64,000 nt of DNA from Nitrobacter sp963807355 (GTDB taxonomy: Bacteria; Pseudomonadota; Alphaproteobacteria; Rhizobiales; Xanthobacteraceae). The stretch spans positions 1 through 64,000 of the forward strand of contig CAWEBX010000002.1 in assembly GCA_963807355.1 (NCBI GenBank). Direction: 5' to 3'. The notes under the pieces were generated by a model. The model saw only the letters and a list, made by a program, of their open reading frames with translations. It did not search any database and was not told the origin of the DNA. A program made the position numbers and the translations under genes. This document shows positions 57,609 through 64,000 of the stretch, piece after piece; positions within the stretch are counted from its first letter, which is position 1, and each line of letters opens with the position of its first letter.

Positions 57609-58019
57609 ACTTGCTCCCCTGTGACACCTCCCACTTCCCCACACGCGTCACGGTGAACTCCGCTCTTATGTCGTGCCGAGAAAACGCGGGCCTTAAAATC
57701 ACGGGGGGCAGGCTTTTTGAAGTCATACCTGCATTGCGCGTAGCGCATATCTGCGGTGCAACACGCTTTTGGTAGAGCGCGGTATTTTTCCAAATTGATG
57801 TTTTAAAAAGGTATTTTGCGATAGGCGTAAGTTACCAGCCCATTTATAAGACGCCGGGCTACTGGCCACATTGCGCCGCAAACCGGTCCTCGAGCCCTGG
57901 AGCGCGTGGAACTCGATCCATTCAGGAAGCTAAATCAGGATGGAAATCGTTCGCTCGATCGATCCATAATCACGAACGCGATCGACTCAAATTTTGAGCG
58001 GAATGGACGAAAAGCGCCT
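57609..58019 (-). other. intergenic region upstream of the amidase-type gene
   Basis: About 410 bases between the secreted amidase-like gene and the metW stop. It contains an AT-rich part (57780-57850) that may be the promoter of the amidase-like gene. No coding frame, RNA gene or repeat recognised. Confidence 0.4.
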
Positions 58020-58709
58020 TTACTCGTCCTTTGTCGAAGCCTGAGCGATCTTCTCCGCCCGGCTAAGCAGAAACACTCCCTGCTCCCCGAACATATTCCA
58101 AAACCACCAAGGCGCGTTGAACCGCAGCGGCCGGCCGTAAAGATTGAGCGCGACCGCACGCTCGATCTTGACGTTGATCTCGTCGCAGAGCTGGACGAAA
58201 TCCTTGATGGTACAGAAATGGATATTCGGGGTGTCGTACCATGTCGCCGGCAGGTTGTCCGTGCGCGGCATGTGGCCGCCGATCAGAAGCTGAACACGCA
58301 TCTTCCAGTAGCCGAAATTCGGAAACGAAACGACAGCACGCCGGCCGATCCGTAGCAGATTTTCCAGCACTGTTTTCGGCTGCCGTGTGGCCTGCAAGGT
58401 CTGCGACAGGATGACGTAGTCGAAGGCATCGTCGGGATAGTTGATAAGGTCGGTATCGGCGTCGCCCTGCACCACTGCAAGACCCTTGGCCACGCAACGA
58501 TTGACGCCCTCGCGCGACAGCTCGATGCCGCGGCCATCGATGCCCCGCGTCTCGAGCAGTTGCAAAAGATCGCCGTCGCCACAACCGACGTCCAGAACCT
58601 TTGAACCTGGCTTGATCATCTCCGCCAACAGAAGATGATCGCTGCGATAACGGTCGCCCGCCCGCGGAGCGACCTCATCCAACGGCAGGGTCGGCTGCTC
58701 CACACTCAT
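58020..58709 (-). CDS. metW: methionine biosynthesis protein MetW
   Basis: Protein of 229 residues with a class I methyltransferase fold: motif I VLDVGCGDGDLLQLLE, then GIELSREGVNRC, FDYVILSQTLQATRQP and SFPNFGYWKMR. MetW is required with MetX for homoserine acetylation in many proteobacteria. It starts at 58709, one base after the metX stop, with GAGAT before it; ATG 58724 inside metX is the alternative. It is transcribed with metX under the upstream riboswitch. Confidence 0.93.
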   Translation of the reverse strand: MSVEQPTLPLDEVAPRAGDRYRSDHLLLAEMIKPGSKVLDVGCGDGDLLQLLETRGIDGRGIELSREGVNRCVAKGLAVVQGDADTDLINYPDDAFDYVILSQTLQATRQPKTVLENLLRIGRRAVVSFPNFGYWKMRVQLLIGGHMPRTDNLPATWYDTPNIHFCTIKDFVQLCDEINVKIERAVALNLYGRPLRFNAPWWFWNMFGEQGVFLLSRAEKIAQASTKDE

Positions 58710-58710
58710 C

Positions 58711-59910
58711 TCATTGCCCTGCATCGGCCAGGCCGCGGGTCTTTCCCGCAGATTCCAGGAACGCACGCGCGATATCGAAGAACTCGGGAACTTCGAGCAG
58801 GAAGGCATCATGGCCGCGATCGGTCTCGATCTCCGCGAACGAGACCCGCGCACCGCCGGCATTGAGGGCATGCACGGTCGCCCGCGATTCGGAGGTCGGA
58901 AACAACCAGTCGCTGGTGAACGAGACTACGCAGAACCGGGTGTGGGTATCGCGAAACGCGGCGGCCAACACGCCGTCATGATCGGCCGCCACATCGAAAT
59001 AGTCCATTGCTCGCGTGAGATAGAGATAGCTGTTGGCATCAAAGCGCTCGACGAATGACGATCCCTGGTGGCGCAGATAGCTTTCGACCTGGAAATCCGC
59101 GTCGAACGAAAATGTCGGCAACTCGCGATCTTGCATCCGCCGTCCGAACTTGCGATGCAGCGCCGCGTCCGACAGATAAGTAATGTGTGCGGCCATCCGC
59201 GCCACGCCCAGGCCCCGGTGGGGATGGGTGCCCTGCTCGACATAGCGGCCGTCGCGCCAGTCGGGATCAGCCATCACCGCTTGCCGTCCCAGTTCGTGAA
59301 ACGCGATGTTCTGCGCGGAGTGACGCGTGCTGCAGGCGATCGGCAGCGCTGAGAACACGCGCTTCGGATAGGCCGCACACCACTGCAGCACCTGCATGCC
59401 GCCCATGGAGCCACCGACCACCGAAAACAGCGTGTCGATTTCGAGGCGGTCGATCAGCATGGCCTGCGCGCGCACCATGTCAGGGATGGTGATGACCGGG
59501 AAGTCCAGGTCCCATACCTTGCCGGTCGCGGGATTGATCGAGGCGGGACCAGTCGAGCCCATACAGCCCCCGATCACGTTGGAGCAGATAATGAAATACT
59601 TCTCGGTGTCGAGCGGTTTGCCGGGTCCCACCAGGGTCACCCACCAGCCTGGTTTTCCGGTGAGCGGATGAAGGTTAGCCACATGCTGGTCCCCGGTGAG
59701 GGCATGGCAAATCAGGATGGCATTGGATTTTGCAGTATTGAGTTCACCATAGGTCTGATAGGCAATCTGGAACGGCGCGAGATCGATGCCGCAATCGAGC
59801 GGAAGCGGTTGATCGCTTCCGAAGATCGCGACCTGCGACGTGGGATGATCTGCTTCCTGGGCTCGATACTCGGCTTGAGCCGGACCCGGTATCGATTGCA
59901 CGTTTACCAT
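58711..59910 (-). CDS. metX: homoserine O-acetyltransferase
   Basis: Alpha/beta-hydrolase-fold protein of 399 residues. The nucleophile elbow is GGSMGGMQ; catalytic Asp in FTSDWLFPTSESR and His in DRGHDAFLLE; NALTGDQH-like ICHALTGDQHVAN is near the N-terminus. It acetylates homoserine for methionine synthesis (related enzymes use succinyl-CoA). It has a SAM-II aptamer and terminator 50-150 bases upstream, so it should be shut off when SAM is plentiful. metW follows directly. Confidence 0.95.
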   Translation of the reverse strand: MVNVQSIPGPAQAEYRAQEADHPTSQVAIFGSDQPLPLDCGIDLAPFQIAYQTYGELNTAKSNAILICHALTGDQHVANLHPLTGKPGWWVTLVGPGKPLDTEKYFIICSNVIGGCMGSTGPASINPATGKVWDLDFPVITIPDMVRAQAMLIDRLEIDTLFSVVGGSMGGMQVLQWCAAYPKRVFSALPIACSTRHSAQNIAFHELGRQAVMADPDWRDGRYVEQGTHPHRGLGVARMAAHITYLSDAALHRKFGRRMQDRELPTFSFDADFQVESYLRHQGSSFVERFDANSYLYLTRAMDYFDVAADHDGVLAAAFRDTHTRFCVVSFTSDWLFPTSESRATVHALNAGGARVSFAEIETDRGHDAFLLEVPEFFDIARAFLESAGKTRGLADAGQ

Positions 59911-59958
59911 CCTGCACTGCCCCCGCCGGGGCTTCGGGAAACCACCGGACCGCAGGCC

Positions 59959-59993
59959 ATAAAAAACCCGGCCCGAACTTGGGTTCGGCCGGG
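59959..59993 (-). terminator. intrinsic terminator in the metX leader
   Basis: On the coding strand CCCGGCCGAAC pairs with GTTCGGGCCGGG (one bulged base) and is followed by TTTTTT. It lies between the SAM-II aptamer and metX, the right place for an attenuator. Confidence 0.85.
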
Positions 59994-60010
59994 ATCAGGA
60001 TTTCGCTGTC

Positions 60011-60067
60011 CCCGGCCTGTTTAGCGAGTTGTTTAACGTGGCTGCAAGCCGGCCGGCTCAAATGACC
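60011..60067 (-). promoter_or_regulatory. SAM-II riboswitch upstream of metX
   Basis: On the coding strand the leader reads TCATTTGAGC, then a GC-rich stem, GCAGCCACGTTAAACAA and CTCGCTAAACAGG: the conserved order of the SAM-II aptamer of alphaproteobacterial met genes. The 3' end contains GGCCGGG, complementary to the 5' arm (CCCGGCC) of the following terminator, which suggests an antiterminator that is lost when SAM holds the pseudoknot. Confidence 0.88.
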
Positions 60068-60154
60068 ACGGAACGGACGAAAAATAGTCCGCTGCATGCT
60101 TTTCGTCAAGACAAGCAGATCGGCTGCTGCCGGCCGACGATCACGACCGAGGCC

Positions 60155-60257
60155 AGAGCGTTTTCGAGCGAAGTGAATACCGGTTCGCGTAAAGAAAACG
60201 CATCAGATCAAAACCGTAGAGCCACGTTTCTGACTCTGTAAGAAGCGTGGCTCTATG
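60155..60257 (+). repeat. dispersed intergenic repeat, copy D
   Basis: Contains GAGCGAAGTGAATACCGGTT, GCGTAAAGAAAACGCATCAG and a terminal hairpin GAGCCACGTTTCTGA facing AGAAGCGTGGCTC, whose arms differ from copy A in a compensatory way. Same orientation as copy A. Confidence 0.85.
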
Positions 60258-60357
60258 GTCGCTTCCAACATTCGCAAGAAGGCTCGCTGAAACGGGATGC
60301 GAATGTTAGAACCGGACCGCGGCCGACGCTCCTCCCTGCGGCCGACAGGTTGCATCC

Positions 60358-61209
60358 ATGACGAAAATCTCCCCCGCGCCTCCATCTCTGCAAGAATTGC
60401 GCAAAGAGATCGACGCCATCGACGAGCAGGTTCACAACCTGCTGATGCAGCGCGGCGACATCATTGACCGCCTGATATCGGTAAAGCAGACCCAGGAGGT
60501 CGGCTCGGCATTCCGGCCGGCGCGCGAGGCTGACATGATGCGGCGTCTGGCGCAGCGCCATCGTGGCATCCTGCCGCTCGACACCGTCGAAAGCATCTGG
60601 CGCGTCATCATCGCAACCTTCACCTACGTTCAGGCGCCCTTCTCGCTGCACGCCGATCTGTCGCTCGGCGAATCCGCGATGCGGGATTCCGCGCGCTTCC
60701 ATTTTGGCTTCACCATACCCTTCGTGCCGCACTTCAATGCGCAAGCCGCTGTGGAAGCCGTGGCGAATGCGAAAGGCGACCTCGCACTGGTCTCGGCGAC
60801 CTCGAGCCGCGCGCCATGGTGGCTTGCACTGGAAGCCGACGGCGCGCCGAGGATCATCGCCCGCCTGCCCTTCATCGAGCGCGCCGATCATCCGGCCGCG
60901 CTGCCGGTGTTCGTGATCTCACGAGTCGCCGACGATGCGCGGGTCACGGAGGTGGAGACCTGGAGCGTGCGCGTCTCCGGCTGGAATGCCAATACCGCCC
61001 GCACACTGTCGCCGCTCGCCGAGATCGTTGCAGTGCCCGATGGCGCCTTCGACGGCGCCGCGCTGCTGGTGTCCATCACGGGTGGCACCAGCCTCAACAC
61101 CATCAAATCGGCGCTAATCGAAGCCGGCGCGTCGGTCCGTTCAATGGCCCTCGTCGGCAGTCACGCAACGCGCTATACGATGCCTTCCAGCAGGGTGGCT
61201 CGTCCGTAA
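60358..61209 (+). CDS. chorismate mutase (AroQ type) with C-terminal extension
   Basis: Protein of 283 residues. The N-terminal AroQ helical domain (about 9-95) contains LRKEIDAIDEQVHNLLMQRGDIIDRL and the Arg-rich AREADMMRRLAQRH active-site part. The remaining 190 residues have a mixed alpha/beta layout ending in DGAALLVSITGG and could be a regulatory or degenerate dehydratase-like domain. It converts chorismate to prephenate. Followed at 24 bases by hisC and then tyrC, a known aromatic operon order. Confidence 0.88.
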   Translation: MTKISPAPPSLQELRKEIDAIDEQVHNLLMQRGDIIDRLISVKQTQEVGSAFRPAREADMMRRLAQRHRGILPLDTVESIWRVIIATFTYVQAPFSLHADLSLGESAMRDSARFHFGFTIPFVPHFNAQAAVEAVANAKGDLALVSATSSRAPWWLALEADGAPRIIARLPFIERADHPAALPVFVISRVADDARVTEVETWSVRVSGWNANTARTLSPLAEIVAVPDGAFDGAALLVSITGGTSLNTIKSALIEAGASVRSMALVGSHATRYTMPSSRVARP

Positions 61210-61233
61210 CGTCCCGCAAGTCCGGAGCAAATG

Positions 61234-62331
61234 ATGTCTCGACCGGTGCCGAATCCCGGCATTCTCGATATTGCGCCCTACACGCCGGGCAAGAGTCCGG
61301 TATCGGAGGCAGGCCGCAAAGTGTTCAAGCTGTCGGCCAATGAAACGCCGTTCGGCCCTTCGCCGAAGGCGATGGACGCTTATCGCGATGCCGTGGCACA
61401 CCTCGAAGGCTATCCGGAAGGCACCTCGCGCGTGTTGCGTGCAGCCATCGGGCGCGCCTACGGGCTCGACCCGGACCGCATTATCTGCGGCGCGGGATCC
61501 GACGAGATCCTCAACCTGCTGGCGCATACCTTTCTCAGCCACGGCGACGAAGCGATTTCGACCACGCACGGCTTTCTGGTGTACCCGATTGCGACCTTGG
61601 CAAACGGCGCGACAAACGTCGTCGCACCGGAGACCGACTACACCGCCGACATCGACGCGATCCTCAAGCGGGTCACGCCGAAGACCAAGATGGTCTGGCT
61701 CGCTAATCCAAACAATCCGACCGGCACCTACCTGCCGTTCGACGAGATCAGGCGGTTGCGCGCGGGCCTGCCATCGCACGTATTGCTGGTGCTCGACGGT
61801 GCCTATTCGGATTATGTGTCGCGCAACGACTACGAGTTCGGCATCGAACTGGTGGCGACGACGGAAAATACCGTGCTGACGCACACCTTCTCCAAGATCC
61901 ACGGCCTTGCCGCGCTGCGGATCGGCTGGATGTTCGGCCCGGCGCATATCGTCGATGCCGTGAACCGGATCCGCGGCCCCTTCAACGTCTCGACACCGGC
62001 AATGCTTGCGGCCGTAGCCGCGATCGAGGACACCGCGCACGTCCAGATGTCGAAGGTTCACACGGAAGAGTGGCGCAACTGGCTAACGGACGAAGTCACA
62101 AAGCTCGGCCTCAAGGTCACGCCCAGCGTGACGAACTTCATCCTAATCCACTTCCCGGACACCAAGGGCAAGACGGCGTCTGAGGCCGACGCGTTTCTGA
62201 CCAAACGCGGCCTCGTGCTTCGTGCGCTCGACAATTACGGCCTGCCGAATGCCTTGCGCATGACCATCGGCACCGAGGAAGCCAACCGGCTGGTGGCGGA
62301 CGGCTTGCGCGACTTCATGGCACAGACATGA
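61234..62331 (+). CDS. hisC: histidinol-phosphate / aromatic aminotransferase
   Basis: PLP aminotransferase of 365 residues (fold type I). The cofactor lysine is in THTFSKIHGLAALRIGW; other signatures are LSANETPFGPSP, YPEGTSRVLR, GAGSDEILNLL and NPNNPTGTY. Works in histidine synthesis and, in this context, possibly on prephenate or phenylpyruvate. The second of two adjacent ATGs (61234) has GGAG at the better distance. Its stop overlaps the tyrC start (ATGA). Confidence 0.94.
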   Translation: MSRPVPNPGILDIAPYTPGKSPVSEAGRKVFKLSANETPFGPSPKAMDAYRDAVAHLEGYPEGTSRVLRAAIGRAYGLDPDRIICGAGSDEILNLLAHTFLSHGDEAISTTHGFLVYPIATLANGATNVVAPETDYTADIDAILKRVTPKTKMVWLANPNNPTGTYLPFDEIRRLRAGLPSHVLLVLDGAYSDYVSRNDYEFGIELVATTENTVLTHTFSKIHGLAALRIGWMFGPAHIVDAVNRIRGPFNVSTPAMLAAVAAIEDTAHVQMSKVHTEEWRNWLTDEVTKLGLKVTPSVTNFILIHFPDTKGKTASEADAFLTKRGLVLRALDNYGLPNALRMTIGTEEANRLVADGLRDFMAQT

Positions 62332-63269
62332 CCACACCGCCCTTATTCCGGCGGATCGCGCTGATCGGATTCGGCCTGATTGGCGGTTCGATCGCGCGCG
62401 CCGCGCGCGCGCAAGGCCTCGCCGGCGAAATCGTCGTCACCGCACGCTCCGCGAAGACGCGTGCGCGGGTGACGGAACTCGGCATCGTCGATCGCGTGGT
62501 GGACACCAACGCCGAGGCCGCAAGCGACGCTGACCTCGTGATCCTCTGTATTCCGGTGGGGGCGTGCGGCGCGGTGGCGCAGGAGATCGCATCTCACCTC
62601 CGGCCGGACGCCATTGTCTCCGACGTCGGATCGGTAAAGGGCGCTGTCGTCCGCGACATCGCTCCGCATCTGCCCGCCAACGTGCATTTCGTGCCCGCGC
62701 ATCCGGTGGCCGGCACTGAGCACTCGGGTCCGGATTCCGGCTTCGCCGAACTGTTTATCAATCGCTGGTGCATACTGACGCCGCCGGACAAAACGGATAT
62801 CGCCGCCGTCGACAAGTTGCGCGCGTTCTGGACCGCGATCGGCGCCAGGGTCGAGATCATGACCCCTCAGCATCATGATCTGGTGCTGGCGATCACCAGC
62901 CATCTGCCGCACCTGATCGCCTACACCATTGTTGGCACCGCGGACGAACTCGGCGAGGTCACATCCTCCGAAGTGATGAAATTTTCCGCCGGCGGCTTTC
63001 GCGACTTCACGCGCATCGCCGCCTCCGATCCCACCATGTGGCGCGACGTATTCCTGACCAACAAGGATGCGGTGCTGGAAATGCTCGGCACCTTCAACGA
63101 GGATCTCTCCAAGCTGACGCGCGCCATGCGCCGCGGCGATGGCGAAGCGCTTTTTGAGCACTTCACCCGCACCCGCGCGATCCGCCGCGGCATCGTCGAG
63201 ATCGGCCAGGATTCCGCGGCTCCCGATTTCGGGCGGCTGCAGACGGGCGCACAGAAAAACCCTGAGTAA
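62328..63269 (+). CDS. tyrC: prephenate/arogenate dehydrogenase
   Basis: Protein of 313 residues. The N-terminal NAD(P) domain begins ALIGFGLIGGSIARAARAQG; the dehydrogenase domain has AHPVAGTEHSG with the catalytic His and ITSHLPHLIAY. It makes 4-hydroxyphenylpyruvate or tyrosine from prephenate or arogenate. Overlaps hisC by four bases, so translation is coupled. There is no C-terminal ACT domain. Confidence 0.93.
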   Translation: MTTPPLFRRIALIGFGLIGGSIARAARAQGLAGEIVVTARSAKTRARVTELGIVDRVVDTNAEAASDADLVILCIPVGACGAVAQEIASHLRPDAIVSDVGSVKGAVVRDIAPHLPANVHFVPAHPVAGTEHSGPDSGFAELFINRWCILTPPDKTDIAAVDKLRAFWTAIGARVEIMTPQHHDLVLAITSHLPHLIAYTIVGTADELGEVTSSEVMKFSAGGFRDFTRIAASDPTMWRDVFLTNKDAVLEMLGTFNEDLSKLTRAMRRGDGEALFEHFTRTRAIRRGIVEIGQDSAAPDFGRLQTGAQKNPE

Positions 63270-63288
63270 GCTGTCCTGAGCGGCGCAG

Positions 63289-64000
63289 TCAGAACAGCGG
63301 CGGCGTCTGAGCGACCTTCAGCTGCCCGATGAAGACTGCGCCGTTAACGAACCGCAACGGGAAAGAGCGCGCCTTTTTGCCTTCCAGCGTTGCCTCCTGA
63401 CCGATCGTGGCGAGGCCTGCCACGACACCGATATTGGCGTTCTCGCGCACGGCCTTGCCCAACCCCGGAATCGCCCGGTCCAGCGCACCGAATAAATTGT
63501 CGATATCCTTTGTCTTCACGCCAGGCGCGACCTTATCGAGAGTATCCTGCGGGACGCCCTGCTCCAGCATTTTCTCGATTCCGAGCGCCGGAATCACCTT
63601 CTCAAAACCGGTTGCTGTCATGTGCAACTCGCCGTCAAGGTGCCCGTCGGCGGTAAGCCCTAGCGAACCTGCGGCTACCGCGATCAGATCGCCCTGTTGG
63701 ATACGCGACTGCTTGATCTCGATGCGACCGCCCGCCGCCTGCAATTCGCGAAACCGCACCGGCCAGGGTTTCGGCGTGAAATCCTTCAGCCCGTGTACGA
63801 TCGCACGGACATCAGCATCGAATGGCGCAGTCAGCACCGGATGAACGTCCTGAATGGTCGCCTCGGTCAATTCAAGGACGGTCTCGATCGTCGGGTGATC
63901 TGGTCTGGAGTTCTCCGCGATACGGCCGTGAAGCTCGACTTGCTTGGCGCGCGCAACCGGGGTCTGCACCGAGGCTGCGACGCGGTCGATCGCTGGATCT
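63289..64000 (-). CDS. DUF2125 domain protein, 5' end outside the window
   Basis: The frame stays open to base 64000, so the N-terminus lies to the right; about 237 residues are visible. The C-terminal half contains GLTADGHLDGELHMTATGFEKVIPALGIEKM and ends FVNGAVFIGQLKVAQTPPLF, characteristic of alphaproteobacterial DUF2125 proteins, which usually carry a signal sequence and probably act in the envelope. Function unknown. Convergent with tyrC. Confidence 0.85.
   Translation of the reverse strand, partial: DPAIDRVAASVQTPVARAKQVELHGRIAENSRPDHPTIETVLELTEATIQDVHPVLTAPFDADVRAIVHGLKDFTPKPWPVRFRELQAAGGRIEIKQSRIQQGDLIAVAAGSLGLTADGHLDGELHMTATGFEKVIPALGIEKMLEQGVPQDTLDKVAPGVKTKDIDNLFGALDRAIPGLGKAVRENANIGVVAGLATIGQEATLEGKKARSFPLRFVNGAVFIGQLKVAQTPPLF

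Overview
The window is a high-GC stretch of an alphaproteobacterial chromosome. Gene content and order (histone-deacetylase-like gene, xseB, dxs, tlyA; the metXW pair behind a SAM-II riboswitch; chorismate mutase-hisC-tyrC; sciP inside a fliK/flgD/fliF/fliG/fliH/fliN/flbD cluster; a BjaI/RpaI-type luxI) point to the Bradyrhizobiaceae/Nitrobacteraceae (Nitrobacter, Rhodopseudomonas, Bradyrhizobium, Afipia). Nitrobacter or a close relative is my best guess, but nothing here proves the genus.

Layout. 1-2032: right end of an integrated element, with a hypothetical gene and a tyrosine integrase next to the 3' end of tRNA-Gln. 2.3-12.2 kb: acyl-CoA metabolism (DmdC-like dehydrogenase, enoyl-CoA hydratase), an acetylpolyamine/histone-deacetylase-family gene, xseB, dxs, tlyA, an RNA uracil methyltransferase and a small-molecule methyltransferase. 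12.2-20 kb: aroC and a histidine phosphatase, then a compact quorum-sensing locus (luxR, a palindromic box, luxI, small ORFs), then a DnaJ-like gene, a lipoprotein, pdxH and an SDR. 20-32.6 kb: corA, an L,D-transpeptidase, an extensin-like peptidase relative, an acyl-CoA ligase, an isochorismatase-like hydrolase, a pirin/LysR divergent pair, a metallo-beta-lactamase-fold hydrolase, glutaryl-CoA dehydrogenase and ribBA. 32.7-37.1 kb: a CPA2 antiporter, tRNA-Met, a PmtA-like methyltransferase and mnmA. 37.4-45.4 kb: flagellar genes. 45.5-57.6 kb: a RecD-like helicase, a BA14K protein, metB/cysI/cysJ sulfur genes, clpB, a MOSC protein and a secreted amidase-like protein. 58-64 kb: metXW under SAM-II control, then the aromatic/histidine genes and a DUF2125 gene running off the right edge.

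How the genes work together. CysJ and CysI reduce sulfite to sulfide. MetX/MetW and the MetB-type enzyme feed sulfur and homoserine into methionine, and the SAM-II element closes the feedback loop. FlbD, SciP and a CtrA-like box tie the flagellar genes to cell-cycle control. LuxR/LuxI form a self-contained signal synthase and receptor unit.

Two features cut across the window. Five conserved genes (tlyA, gcdH, ribBA, mnmA, fliF) each carry exactly one single-base indel, and each is fully restored by one base change; this looks more like base-level sequence error than decay. A dispersed intergenic repeat of about 100 bp occurs five times, once supplying the aroC stop codon and once carrying a small nested palindrome.
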